DNA from: Ferruginibacter sp.
GTDB lineage: Bacteria > Bacteroidota > Bacteroidia > Chitinophagales > Chitinophagaceae
Assembly (NCBI GenBank): GCA_025362235.1
Contig: JANYGZ010000004.1
Span: forward strand, 1 to 34,877
Length of the DNA stretch: 34,877 bases
Direction of reading: 5' to 3'
This document shows positions 17,112 to 26,670 of the stretch, one piece after another. How positions within the stretch are numbered: position 1 is the first letter of the stretch; every line of letters begins with the position of its first letter. The notes beneath the pieces were generated by a model, which did no database searches, was not told the DNA's origin, and saw only the letters and a program-made list of their open reading frames with translations. The position numbers and the translations under genes are program-made.

Positions 17112-18313
17112 TTAATAAAGCCCTTCATGATCCACTAAAAATTGCCTGTCTTCTTTATCAGCTTCTACATTAAATCCACTCCAGACAAAATCGTATAAAC
17201 TGGTAAGCAAATACACATGCTTGTAACCTTGTGATGAAAGCTGTGCAGCATATTTTAAAGATTCCTGGTTGCCATAAATCAGTATGACAGCATTTTTATT
17301 AGCAGGTAAAGCATTTGATTGAAATGCAGCTTCCTCAACATGTACAGCATTTTTGATATGCCCAAGATTCATAAACGACATTCTGCCGGTAACTTTATTA
17401 TTAAAATTATCGTTTGCACGGGTATCATAAATGATAATGTTTTTATTATTTTTTAGCAATGCCAAAGTTTTTGCTGCATCCACTAATGTATAAGCTGTTT
17501 TATTTTCTATTACTGAAATATCTTCCTGGCTGGCGATAAAATCATTAATACCACCCAGCAACTGGTACACCGTTGAAAACCCTGCGCCGTTAAATCTCCT
17601 GCAGCCCTTGCTGCATCACCTTCGCCACTGGAAGCATAAACAAGTATTGGTTGCTGTTTATATTTATTCAGTTCATTTATTCTTTGTTTAAAATCAGCAT
17701 ATGGAATATTGATGGCCCCTTTTATGCGGCCCACATTATTTTCAGCATTGGTGTCAATAGAATTAAACTGTGCAGATGGCCTTACATCTATAATAATACT
17801 ATTGCCCTTTTTTATAACCGATGCGGCTTCAATAAAAGATAAATTTTTGTAGGGCAGAGAAGATTCAATCCACTCTTTCTTGCAGGGGAAATCTGCTTCG
17901 CTTAATTGGGTAACTACCGACATGCCACCATTAAGATTATAAAAATTAGTGTATCCTTTTTCCGATAACAATTTGCTTACCCTGCGGCTTCGCTGGCTAT
18001 GAGAGCAATAAAATACAATTGTTCTATCCTTATATTTATCAATAGTGTTTATATCTTCCTGCATGGCAGCTATTTCAATATTGATGGCTCCTTTCAGGTG
18101 GCCAAGGTTCAGGCTGGTATATTGCGAAGTGTCACTGTATTCACCCGGGCTTCTTACGTCTATCAGTAAAAGATTTGGATTTTTTTGCGTCAGCTTGCAC
18201 AGGTCTTTTGCATAAATGGTTTTGTATAAGCTGTCATATTTAAAAGGCAATTGAGCAGTACCTGCGCTTACCAATAATACAATACAAAAGGTGAGAGAGA
18301 GTAAATATTTCAT
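17112..18313 (-). pseudogene. Exported triple-rhodanese protein, interrupted by a frameshift
   Basis: A signal peptide (MKYLLSLTFCIVLLVSAGTA) is followed by three rhodanese-like domains. The first (about 30-130) has a Cys active-site loop, VFYCSHSQRSRR, so it could carry sulfur transfer. The second (about 150-240) has VYASSGEGDAARAA, with no Cys. The third, in the downstream frame from about 17570, has LIYGNQESLKYAAQ, also without Cys. The reading frames join if one A is restored in CAACGG (around 17571-17575), giving GFQTVYQLLGG. A homopolymer sequencing error would therefore explain it as well as a real mutation. Three tandem domains with one active Cys is itself unusual. Confidence 0.8.
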
Positions 18314-18401
18314 TATAATTATTTAAGCTGATGATATAAATTTTATAAACTAAATTTTACCACTATTAAAATAAGGTTCATAGTTAAAATTTATTCACAA
18401 A

Positions 18402-19421
18402 TTATTTAATTAAGCTTCTTTTGATTTTAACGGCTATAAAAACATCTCTAATGGCATTAATAACAATTGCAGGATCTTCCAAATGGATATTATGCCCGCT
18501 GTTTTTATCAATGATATGTTTATTGTTGCTAGATAAATGTGCCAACTCACCTTGAAGCATTAATCTTTCCGATTCAAGTTTAGCGGAATCTGCTCTTCCA
18601 TCATATCCACCACTTCCACGTGTTAGTACAATCAAAGGAATATTTCCAAGCATATAAGAAGCTTCGCCCCGGTGTTTGTACATGTTGGCAACGTCTTCCG
18701 GAGACCAGTCCATTTCTCCTCCCGCTGATGATCTGTATCCATCCTGCGATTGTGCCCATATCTGTAGCTTTTTAATGTTACCTGGAAGCCTGTCAAATGG
18801 TGGTTCAATAGTTGAATCAAATTTTTCAGGCGGAATAGTAGAAGTTGATGAAGGGATAAAGAAAGTTTGCAAAGCTGGCTCTGTTTTTCCAGTGGCAAGG
18901 TCACGTATGCGTTTTGGCGAGTCACCACCCATAAAAATCCTTTCGTTTTCCTGAACAGCTTCAACTAACACGATACCGGCAACTTCATTTGGATAATATC
19001 TTGCAAATGTTCTTACAAGAAAGCCACCGAAGGATTGACCAACAAGTATGTAAGGCCCTTTTATACCTGCGTTATGCAATGCAGTATGCAATTCAAAACA
19101 TATTTGCCGGCTGGTACGCGGGGTAGGGCCACGCTCACTCCATGCATAACCCGCCCTGTCATAAGCAACAACTTTTGTAAACTTTGCAACTCCTGGCTGA
19201 ACAAGGCTCCATACAAATGAAAAATCGCCACTACCGTTTTCCAATAATACAGCCGGGGTGCCTTTACCCTGGATATTTAAATGCAGTTTGTGGCCCCCGG
19301 CATCAACCAAAATTCCGGGTGGTAAAGGATTGTTATTAACCTGGCTGTATGCGAAGTTTACAATGCAGGTTAGCAAAAGCTGGCTGCAAAAGATTAAAAT
19401 ATTTATTTTTAAAGTATTCAT
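18402..19421 (-). CDS. Exported alpha/beta hydrolase
   Basis: From the ATG at 19421 (MNTLKINILIF) a signal peptide of about 26 residues ends near FAYSQ; a longer in-frame start is less likely. The alpha/beta-hydrolase core shows DRAGYAWSERGPTPRTS, the nucleophile elbow GQSFGG (Ser130 in this numbering), the strand GIVLVEA, and the catalytic His in NSGHNIHLEDP near the C-terminus. The substrate is unknown; a periplasmic esterase or lipase-like role is inferred. It stands between the rhodanese gene and the serine-hydrolase cluster, all on the minus strand. Confidence 0.88.
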   Translation of the reverse strand: MNTLKINILIFCSQLLLTCIVNFAYSQVNNNPLPPGILVDAGGHKLHLNIQGKGTPAVLLENGSGDFSFVWSLVQPGVAKFTKVVAYDRAGYAWSERGPTPRTSRQICFELHTALHNAGIKGPYILVGQSFGGFLVRTFARYYPNEVAGIVLVEAVQENERIFMGGDSPKRIRDLATGKTEPALQTFFIPSSTSTIPPEKFDSTIEPPFDRLPGNIKKLQIWAQSQDGYRSSAGGEMDWSPEDVANMYKHRGEASYMLGNIPLIVLTRGSGGYDGRADSAKLESERLMLQGELAHLSSNNKHIIDKNSGHNIHLEDPAIVINAIRDVFIAVKIKRSLIK

Positions 19422-19524
19422 AAAAATATTTTTATTTTCTTTTGAAAGTAAAACCAACAATTAAATTTATCTGCAAAAGACGTTTGCCTGATTTTCTTTA
19501 TTAAAGTATTTTTATAATGACTGA

Positions 19525-21018
19525 TTATTTATTTAGTTTATTAAGGTTTTCTATTGCTCTTGGATTTCCTGGCCGTAATTTCAACGCCTGCTTATAACAT
19601 TTTTTAGCTTCCTCTTTATTATTCTTCATCTGGTACACATCTCCCATATCATTCCAGGCAACTACAATGTTTGGAAATTCCTTTGTATAAAACCGGTAAA
19701 GACTTAATGCTTCATCTGCCTTTCTTTCATCCATAAATTTCTGTCCCACTTCCAGCAATATTTGATCGTCAACCACTTTTATATTTTCTTTTTCCAGTTC
19801 ACCACCAAGGTCAGTTGTCTTTGTTGTTTTCAATATATCATAAATTTTTGCAGCCATAGGTGTTTCAAATTTTGGCTGCATTGTCAATGCATCCTGTGCA
19901 ATTATCCCTGTAAAATAAAGTTGACTCACATTGGGCAATACCATATTGGTATTTACCAGGCTTTGATTGGTGACCATATAAAAAACCAACCCTTCTTCAG
20001 GTAGACGCACAAGCCGGGCAAAATAAATTCCATTACTGCCGCCGTTATCAATCATCTTTGTATTCCTTCGGCTTTTGATGATATTGCAGCCATATCCAAA
20101 ATAGCTTCTTCCCTCGGTTGCATCTTCCAAAACCTGCGGACTAAACATTTTTGCTATGGTCTCTTTGCTTAACATTTTATTTTCAGTAAAGGCATTTGCC
20201 CAAATAGCCATTTCGTTCAATGAAACTTCCAAACCTCCATTTGCTTTCAAATTCCAAAAAGGCCCGCCACCTGCCTGTGCAAAATGTTGCTGGTGTGTTC
20301 CCCAATCTGTTGGGCCCTGGTATCCGTGGGCAATGGTATCATTATTTGAGACGGGATAATGGTAACCAATATTTTTAATGCCTGCTTTTTCAAATAAATA
20401 TTTTTGTAAAAAAACTTCATAATCCACCCCCGATATTTGTTCAATAATTATACCCAGTATACTCATGCCTACATTTGTATAAACAGCTTTTTCACCGGGT
20501 TTAAAAGCTAATGGCTCGGCAAATGCTTTTTCTAAAAATTCCTTCGTTGTTATTTTTTCAAAATCGCCTCCGTCATTCGCCAAAAATTCATGAAAGCCTG
20601 ATGAGTGTGTGAGTAATTGATGAATAGTAATATTCGCTTTATCAGCAGGTATATTTGGAAAGAATTTTTTTAGTGGGTCACTTACAGATAACTTTCCCTG
20701 TTCTGCCAGCGTCATTATAGCCGCAGCAGTAAAGGCCTTTGTGATACTCCCTATTGACGCCAGTGTTAAGGGTGTAAAGGGAATTGCAGCTTCCTTATTT
20801 GCCCAGCCATAGCCTTTACAAAAAATTGTTTGTCCGTTTTTTATAATCAGCAAACCACCGGAAAAATTCTTATCAGCAGCAAGCTGCGTTAAATATTTGT
20901 CAATCACCCGGCAAGTATCATTGGCATCATTATTTGCAGCCTTGTCGTTTTTTTGTGCATAACTGCAATTAGCTGTTACCAGGATGAGAGCAATTGCGCT
21001 GATAATATTAATTTTCAT
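19525..21018 (-). CDS. Exported beta-lactamase-family serine hydrolase with TPR tail
   Basis: A signal peptide (MKINIISAIALILVTANCSY) leads into a class C beta-lactamase-like domain. SITK at 91-94 provides the nucleophile Ser and general-base Lys, and YTN at 180-182 provides the second motif. The third KTG/HxG-type box looks altered (IDNGGSNG). The C-terminal ~70 residues hold about two TPR units (VAWNDMGDVYQMKNNKEEAK and onward). Such proteins are peptidases, esterases or penicillin-binding-type hydrolases. Its start is 27 bp past the S41 gene stop, so the two are probably co-transcribed. Confidence 0.88.
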   Translation of the reverse strand: MKINIISAIALILVTANCSYAQKNDKAANNDANDTCRVIDKYLTQLAADKNFSGGLLIIKNGQTIFCKGYGWANKEAAIPFTPLTLASIGSITKAFTAAAIMTLAEQGKLSVSDPLKKFFPNIPADKANITIHQLLTHSSGFHEFLANDGGDFEKITTKEFLEKAFAEPLAFKPGEKAVYTNVGMSILGIIIEQISGVDYEVFLQKYLFEKAGIKNIGYHYPVSNNDTIAHGYQGPTDWGTHQQHFAQAGGGPFWNLKANGGLEVSLNEMAIWANAFTENKMLSKETIAKMFSPQVLEDATEGRSYFGYGCNIIKSRRNTKMIDNGGSNGIYFARLVRLPEEGLVFYMVTNQSLVNTNMVLPNVSQLYFTGIIAQDALTMQPKFETPMAAKIYDILKTTKTTDLGGELEKENIKVVDDQILLEVGQKFMDERKADEALSLYRFYTKEFPNIVVAWNDMGDVYQMKNNKEEAKKCYKQALKLRPGNPRAIENLNKLNK

Positions 21019-21045
21019 TTTTTATTTTTATCGCTCAAAATTGAG

Positions 21046-22320
21046 CTATTTAATTTTAAGGATAAATTCCAAAACAGGGTCCTGGTTTTTAAAATATTCT
21101 GTTGATGAAAGTAAAACCGGATAATCAGGTTCAATCCATTTTCGTGTATCGCCGGGTATTGTTTCGTGGTATTTATTTGAAATACTGCCCATTGCGCCAC
21201 TATAGGGTAATGATATATAATTTCCTTCGCCCACAAAATTGGGGCTGGAAGAAGAAGGTTCCCCGGCAAAAAGGGCATGTGTATCTTTATTTAATAAGGA
21301 AATAAAGACCTGCGCTGCGGAAAAGGTATTTCTTCCCGTAATAACAATAATTTTTGAGCCTGTGTTTATGCTTTTAAATTTTTTTATCACATCAACCAAT
21401 GGTAGCAGCAACTCTAAATTTCCACCGTTGTTATGGCGAACATCAATAATAAATAATGTTGGTTTTGTACGCTGCAAAGCGCTATCGAGTTTTGTGGAAA
21501 ACAGGGCAAGCGATTCGTTGTCCTTATCCTGTACCTGGTTAAATTGAAAATATAATGCTTTCTTTTGCGGCAGGGAAGTAAACCAAAAATTATCCGCAAC
21601 ATTGGAAAGATAAAGCGGGGGAGGTACATTACCAGCTACCTGGGATGGAATTAGTTTTGGGATACCGTGAAAATTTGCTGCCGGTATAAATGAAATGTTT
21701 TGAGTAATTGTTTTTTTATTTTGATTAACAAGGTTCATTTGTACTGAAGGTGAACCAGCAGCAAGGCCATACGCTTCATACAAACCCCTGAAACGAAGTA
21801 CAGAAGGTGCAAACCATAACACGGTATACCTATTGTCCTGGTGTATAAAATAGTTCATGTCATTTACCAGTTTAGTAGCGGCAACATTCTGTATAGTTAA
21901 AACTTTGCATCCTATTAAATTTTTGTAAGGCTCATCGGCATCAATAATATACACCCCATCACTAAAAATGTAAAACTGAACCGGAAGAAAAAAAGCCTGT
22001 ACTTTAGTGGCTACCGGCAAAATATACGAATGCCCATCATGCATGTAAAACATAAGGCGTTCCAGTTCATTTAGCATTCTTTCATCACTGTATTGGGCCA
22101 CTTTAGTTTTAAGACTGGCAGCATCAACAAGCAACTGTTGTGGCAAAGGCTTTGACCTGTAAACATAATGCTGGCTTTTCATTAATAATAATAGGGTGTC
22201 AATATCAGCCGACCAGCCTTTAATTCTTTCCTGCTGCTGGTTTGTTTGTGCTGATGAAGTATCGGGCAGCAAAAAAAGCAGCATTAAAATCAGGCTGAAG
22301 TATGAGGATAATTTTATCAT
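21046..22320 (-). CDS. S41-family (C-terminal-processing-type) peptidase
   Basis: From the ATG at 22320, a signal peptide (MIKLSSYFSLILMLLFLLP) precedes a mixed N-terminal region with HDGHSYILP and a PDZ-like part near LIGCKVLTIQN. The S41 catalytic core follows: FIIDVRHNNGGN, then VITGRNTFSAAQV carrying the likely Ser nucleophile. Its Lys partner is not confidently placed. It would cleave exported peptides or proteins. The gene lies 29 bp downstream of the TPR-lipocalin gene and 27 bp upstream of the beta-lactamase-like gene, as one apparent operon. Confidence 0.83.
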   Translation of the reverse strand: MIKLSSYFSLILMLLFLLPDTSSAQTNQQQERIKGWSADIDTLLLLMKSQHYVYRSKPLPQQLLVDAASLKTKVAQYSDERMLNELERLMFYMHDGHSYILPVATKVQAFFLPVQFYIFSDGVYIIDADEPYKNLIGCKVLTIQNVAATKLVNDMNYFIHQDNRYTVLWFAPSVLRFRGLYEAYGLAAGSPSVQMNLVNQNKKTITQNISFIPAANFHGIPKLIPSQVAGNVPPPLYLSNVADNFWFTSLPQKKALYFQFNQVQDKDNESLALFSTKLDSALQRTKPTLFIIDVRHNNGGNLELLLPLVDVIKKFKSINTGSKIIVITGRNTFSAAQVFISLLNKDTHALFAGEPSSSSPNFVGEGNYISLPYSGAMGSISNKYHETIPGDTRKWIEPDYPVLLSSTEYFKNQDPVLEFILKIK

Positions 22321-22349
22321 ATTAACTCTGTTTTTTAAAAAATGCTGCT

Positions 22350-23300
22350 TTATTTTTTTCTCCTGTAAGTAAAATCGTAACTGGTAACCCATGTTTTGCC
22401 ACCATCTACCGATGTTTCATTAAACTGCCTCACCTGGTTAGGGCCCTGGTTAAAAAAAATAAAGCGACCGGTTATTTTGTTGCCTTTAGCATCAGTGGTT
22501 TCAAATGTAAAACGCATGGCACTGTCCTTATATTCGCCATGTACAAATTCCTGTATTCCGTTTGCATAATTACCCGCCCACGATTGTTTCCATTGATTGG
22601 TTACCGGGTCAATAAAATTGATACTTTTTCCATTACTTCCGGGGCTTTCCCAGTTTTCTAAAATGGCGCAACCGCCGGAAATCATTTGTATAATGCTATG
22701 CCCCGCATATTGCGTGGTGCCTGTTATAAAAACATCCCATTCGCCCACCCAAAAATCAAATTCTCTTGCATGTGCATCACTCATACATGGGTTAGCATTT
22801 TTATACATCCTTTCTCTTACAAGTTTAAACTGGCTTTCGTTTCTTATACTGCTGTAATCTGTTAAGGTATCCAATTCGGCAACATTGGTATAGCCGAGGT
22901 TAACAGCACTGTCTAAAGTTTTATAAGCAGTTTGCTTATTCTTTTGCAAGGCATATATTCTTGCCATTCTTGTATACACAATTATTTTCAACGGAGTGGG
23001 AGGAGTTAGTGAGAGAGATTTTTGAAAACATTGTAAAGCCTCATCATAAAATGTAAGATTATAATTGCTAAAGCCAAGGCGGTTCCATGCAAGGCTATTT
23101 TGTGCATTGTCTTTTAAAGCTGTTTGATATACCTGTTTAGCCTTTGCCCAATTTCGGACAACAAAAAATGAATCCGCTGTTTTTATATCCGTGTTTATAT
23201 TTGCCTTTAACGAAGTCTGTGCAGCGGTAATCAATGAAGACATTAAAAACATCCATACCATCATTTTTACTTTTATTATATCAGCCATTGTTTTCAGCAT
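22350..23300 (-). CDS. Exported TPR protein fused to a lipocalin-like (DUF1579-type) domain
   Basis: After a hydrophobic N-terminus (MMVWMFLMSSLITAAQ; the exact start among several nearby Met codons is uncertain) come about two TPR units (NSLAWNRLGFSNYNLTFYDE). A C-terminal domain from about 185 begins EFDFWVGEWDVFITG, the entry motif of DUF1579-like lipocalin-fold proteins, and contains GGCAILENWESPG. The lipocalin fold binds small hydrophobic ligands or senses metabolites. It is the first gene of the three-gene cluster with the S41 and beta-lactamase-like enzymes. Confidence 0.82.
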   Translation of the reverse strand: MLKTMADIIKVKMMVWMFLMSSLITAAQTSLKANINTDIKTADSFFVVRNWAKAKQVYQTALKDNAQNSLAWNRLGFSNYNLTFYDEALQCFQKSLSLTPPTPLKIIVYTRMARIYALQKNKQTAYKTLDSAVNLGYTNVAELDTLTDYSSIRNESQFKLVRERMYKNANPCMSDAHAREFDFWVGEWDVFITGTTQYAGHSIIQMISGGCAILENWESPGSNGKSINFIDPVTNQWKQSWAGNYANGIQEFVHGEYKDSAMRFTFETTDAKGNKITGRFIFFNQGPNQVRQFNETSVDGGKTWVTSYDFTYRRKK

Positions 23301-23441
23301 TTATTGTAAAGGCAATTTCGGCCTTAAATGCATAATGCTGCTTGGTGAAAATTGACTTTTTTGTAATTATATGGATGGAAGGATAAGAATGCTGATGGAT
23401 AGCGATAGAGACAGCTATAGATTAAACATTGTATAACTACT

Positions 23442-23807
23442 TTATTTAGAAAATTCTCCAAAGTGCCATAGTATTCCAGATGGGTCGTGCATAAAACATT
23501 CCCTGCCCCAATCGTTGTTTTTGATGGGGGTTAGTTTAACATTTTCATATTTTGTTGTAAGGCCCAAGGACGAAAGCTCTTTCCAATAACGGTCAACATT
23601 GTCAACCTCTAAAAAAATCATTGTATTATCTATCCAATCCTGTACATAAGCATCTTGTAAATAAAATGCCAGTTGCCCTGTTTTAAATACAGACATATTG
23701 TGAAATAAAACAGTTTCTTCAAAACCAAAGTCATGGTAAAAATTTCGGGAAATGTCAAAGTTTTTTGCCCCGATAAATGGCCGGATCGAAATAGCTTTAT
23801 GTTCCAT
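23442..23807 (-). CDS. VOC-family (glyoxalase/bleomycin-resistance-like) protein
   Basis: The 121-residue protein shows the VOC beta-alpha-beta-beta-beta layout twice: SIRPFIGAKNFDISRNFYHD with FGFEE at the start, then VDNVDRYWKELSSLGL and FMHDPSGILWHFGEF at the end. Several classical metal-binding positions are not clearly preserved, so catalysis is uncertain and a binding or sequestration role is possible. It is cytosolic and monocistronic. Confidence 0.85.
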   Translation of the reverse strand: MEHKAISIRPFIGAKNFDISRNFYHDFGFEETVLFHNMSVFKTGQLAFYLQDAYVQDWIDNTMIFLEVDNVDRYWKELSSLGLTTKYENVKLTPIKNNDWGRECFMHDPSGILWHFGEFSK

Positions 23808-23942
23808 TATTATTTTTTTTAATTACCGTTGATAATGCGAAATACCTTGCTTAGATGAATCCCTGCGGGATATTTTTAAAAGTAAAATTTTTTGCAGTGA
23901 AACACCTGCCTGTTTTATACAAACCATGGCTAACAAAACATT

Positions 23943-24923
23943 TTATTTCTGGTTTGTTTGTTCTTCCAGTTTCGGCAAATCCTTTTTGTATTGTTCAACA
24001 TCCCATTTTATTTGCCAGTGGCTTACATATTCTGCTAATGGTTGCAGACCTACTTCTGCTCTTCTTTTGTCCACATTGTCCGGGTCTTCTAATCTTAATA
24101 CAAAATACATTTGTGTTATTTGGTCCCGTCCTATTTGACTGCCATAAATTTGACTTTTTCCCTGTCCTATTGCAACCCGGTCTTCAAGCAATGCCAGTTC
24201 ACTTGCCTGGGCGTTGCCATTTTTAACTGCTACTCTCATCATGGGCAAATACTTTTCTTGGGTTGCCAGGTCTGCATGTTGAATTACCAAAAATAAAGTT
24301 GAGTTTCCCCGGTCACCAACAACATCAGCACCCATCCATCCATATTCGTCCAGTATCGATTTTACTTTTATTAAATTAACAGAATCTTTTTCGTTAATAA
24401 TTTTCCAATGGTCTTTTATTTCCTTTGATTGTGAACCATACTTTTTCTCCATTTCGTCAATCTGCAATCTATACTTTTGGTCTTCAACATAAATACTATC
24501 AAGCATCGCAACTAAAGGTTTGTTGAGACCGGCTTCTGCTTTGTCTTTATTCTGTTTAATAATTTCCAATAATGGCGCCCACCGGTTATCATTATGTAAT
24601 GAAATAAGGTCAGGGTCAACAGTAATATGTGCGTAGTTTGCAAAATTCGCTTTTGTAGCAAGTTTGTACAATTGAAAAAAAGCGCTGTCAGCAACAGTTG
24701 CCAATGCCCAGGAACAGGCTGCATTATACCTGTCATTTAAAGTCCCTTTCCACCCGCTTGCTTTAAATGCTTCAGAATATTTGGCTCCTGATTTTTTATA
24801 CTCTTTTGCTTTATACAATGAATCCGCCTGTTTTACAAGGTCATAATATTTTTGCGGGATATTTTGACCAAATATCAAAATTGTGGTCAGGACAAATGTG
24901 AGTAGAATTAATGACTGTTTCAT
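23943..24923 (-). CDS. Exported DUF6624 protein
   Basis: From the ATG at 24923, a signal peptide (MKQSLILLTFVLTTILIFGQ) precedes a helical N-terminal half (KQADSLYKAKEYKKSGAKYS, TPR-like). The C-terminal half carries the DUF6624 signature GDRGNSTLFLVIQHADLATQ and LLEDRVAIGQGKSQIYGSQ. The family has no assigned biochemical role. An extended start at 25022 would run through a GC-rich hairpin region and is rejected. Confidence 0.85.
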   Translation of the reverse strand: MKQSLILLTFVLTTILIFGQNIPQKYYDLVKQADSLYKAKEYKKSGAKYSEAFKASGWKGTLNDRYNAACSWALATVADSAFFQLYKLATKANFANYAHITVDPDLISLHNDNRWAPLLEIIKQNKDKAEAGLNKPLVAMLDSIYVEDQKYRLQIDEMEKKYGSQSKEIKDHWKIINEKDSVNLIKVKSILDEYGWMGADVVGDRGNSTLFLVIQHADLATQEKYLPMMRVAVKNGNAQASELALLEDRVAIGQGKSQIYGSQIGRDQITQMYFVLRLEDPDNVDKRRAEVGLQPLAEYVSHWQIKWDVEQYKKDLPKLEEQTNQK

Positions 24924-24956
24924 TTTGTATTGTACGGTTACTGGTTTAAAACCTTT

Positions 24957-24998
24957 CAGCCTCGGCTGGTGTTTCCACCGGCCGAAACCGGCAGCGGC
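24957..24998. repeat. GC-rich hairpin cluster
   Basis: Two adjoining palindromes stand out in AT-rich DNA: CAGCC-TC-GGCTG (24957-24968) and a segment with CCGGCCGAAACCGGC (24978-24992). They lie 34-75 bp upstream of the DUF6624 start and could form structure in its leader. The origin, perhaps a small dispersed repeat, is not known. Confidence 0.45.
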
Positions 24999-25127
24999 AA
25001 TTTGAATTACACCCGTTGTCATAGGTTAATAAAGTTATAATCATTTCTATCTTACTTTTGTTATTTAGTAAAATTTCTTTCTCAATATAGTTAAAACCAA
25101 GGAACAATTTATTGGGTAAAAATTATA

Positions 25128-26432
25128 TTACTTAGGCAAATCATGGGTTAATTCTAAACCGGCTGAAGTACGTGGCTTAAACCCGATCCATGTTTTTTCA
25201 TTTGAATTTTCAGGGAGATTTAAATATTTATCATAATCTTTTTGCTTTAAATAAATCCCCAAAAAGCCAGTAACAAAATGCTGGTTAATGTTATTGATTC
25301 TGTATTCGTTCCAAGCTGGTTCTGCATAATGATAATAGTCATCAAAAGCGATACCCACTTTTAAAGATGCAGCAGGTGGGGGATTAGGTGCAACATTATG
25401 CCTTGCATTTTCATAAGTTAATAAATAACGGTTGGCATTAACGGCACCTTCATAAATTGCTTTAGTGCCATCCTTGTAACCAGACACATCATCGAGGCTG
25501 CCTGCTACAAAAAATACAGGAATTTTAAGCCCCAATAAACCGCTTGAATCCCATACACCACGCTGCATGCCCCATGGTGCAAAAGCTACCACCGCTTTTA
25601 TTCTTTTATCCCGGGAGGCTTTAAATGCTTCATTGTTGGACAGGCGTACATCAATAGCTTTGCTTCCTCCTGTCATTTTTTCAAATGCTTCCTCAAGCTT
25701 AGCGCTATAACCTGCACCTGCTGCATTTAAGACACCAAAGCCGCCCATAGAATAACCTACCAGGCCGGTATTATCAGCATCAGCTAAATTGGCTAAAAAA
25801 CTTTTATTACCAGACTTCGACAGATCAGCTACCTGGTTTAATACAAACAGAATGTCCTTTGCCCGGTTGAGCAAAGTACTTTGAAAACCTCCTCTGTCGC
25901 TGTAAGTAGATTCTGTGTGATCGATTGCAACCACTACATAACCTTTTGAGGCAAGGTTTTCAGTAAGATAAGTCATCAATAATCTTGAGCCTACATAACC
26001 ATGTGAAACAATGATCAAAGGAAATTTACCTGCTGTGTTTAGCGGAGCCGCATCCCGTAAAGCCCTGCCTGTAAAAGTAAATGGAATCAATGGCCTTGTA
26101 GAATCTTTGTACAATCCCAGTGTACTGTTATAAGTAACCAATGCTTTTTTGTCTTGCGGAATAATAGCCGGGTACCATACTTCAATTTTTAAATGCCGGT
26201 CGTAAATTGCATCAATGCCTGCTTTGGAATTGAGAATATCCACCTGGTTGGTATGCACCAGCTCTAAAGTTCTAACGCCTATTTGATATTGTCCCCTGGG
26301 TGATAGTTCCGGTGCATCTGGAAGCGCATCACCAATGATAAATGAAGGATCGTTTACCTGGGCAATACTGCATGCAGCAATAAAAACAAAAACTATTACA
26401 AAGCACAGTTGTTTGGGAAAAAATAATTTCAT
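25128..26432 (-). CDS. Exported alpha/beta hydrolase, PAF-acetylhydrolase/dienelactone-hydrolase-like
   Basis: An N-terminal signal (VFIAACSIAQ, possibly a lipobox) is followed by a long domain of the type seen in lipase-like platelet-activating-factor acetylhydrolases. LIIVSHGYVGSRLLM (oxyanion region), VVVAIDHTEST, the nucleophile elbow GYSMGG (Ser228) and a C-terminal RHNVAPNPPP bearing the likely catalytic His are visible. The substrate is unknown; an ester of a lipid or dienelactone type is inferred. It is monocistronic as far as seen. Confidence 0.87.
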   Translation of the reverse strand: MKLFFPKQLCFVIVFVFIAACSIAQVNDPSFIIGDALPDAPELSPRGQYQIGVRTLELVHTNQVDILNSKAGIDAIYDRHLKIEVWYPAIIPQDKKALVTYNSTLGLYKDSTRPLIPFTFTGRALRDAAPLNTAGKFPLIIVSHGYVGSRLLMTYLTENLASKGYVVVAIDHTESTYSDRGGFQSTLLNRAKDILFVLNQVADLSKSGNKSFLANLADADNTGLVGYSMGGFGVLNAAGAGYSAKLEEAFEKMTGGSKAIDVRLSNNEAFKASRDKRIKAVVAFAPWGMQRGVWDSSGLLGLKIPVFFVAGSLDDVSGYKDGTKAIYEGAVNANRYLLTYENARHNVAPNPPPAASLKVGIAFDDYYHYAEPAWNEYRINNINQHFVTGFLGIYLKQKDYDKYLNLPENSNEKTWIGFKPRTSAGLELTHDLPK

Positions 26433-26514
26433 AATGGTTGCTTAATAATTTAATAATTGTTATGGTTGGTTATGTAAAATGGCAATACGCTAAAATACTA
26501 AATTGTAATGATTC

Positions 26515-26670
26515 ATGGATGGCTACAATGGCCTTAGCCATATCGTAAATATAGAGAACTTTAGTAAATACACACCGATGGGGTTGGTTGCCAATACGGC
26601 TAATGATTTGCTATTGATGCTGCGTGGTTATCGTAAAAAGTCAACTCATCAGGATAGCGATTTTTTTTAA
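26515..26670 (+). CDS. Possible small ORF, 51 residues
   Basis: An ATG at 26515 is preceded by an in-frame stop and opens 51 codons (MDGYNGLSHIVNIENFSKY, later PMGLVANTANDLLLMLRGYR). The composition looks protein-like. A hairpin ATGGCTA/TAGCCAT (26519-26541) sits in its first codons. It overlaps the last 30 bp of the NAD(P)-binding gene on the opposite strand. No family is recognised; a gene remnant is as likely as a real microprotein. Confidence 0.25.
   Translation: MDGYNGLSHIVNIENFSKYTPMGLVANTANDLLLMLRGYRKKSTHQDSDFF

Noticed and set aside
24924..25022. Extended N-terminus of the DUF6624 protein
   Set aside because: It would translate the GC-rich hairpin region and place 33 residues before a perfectly good signal peptide.
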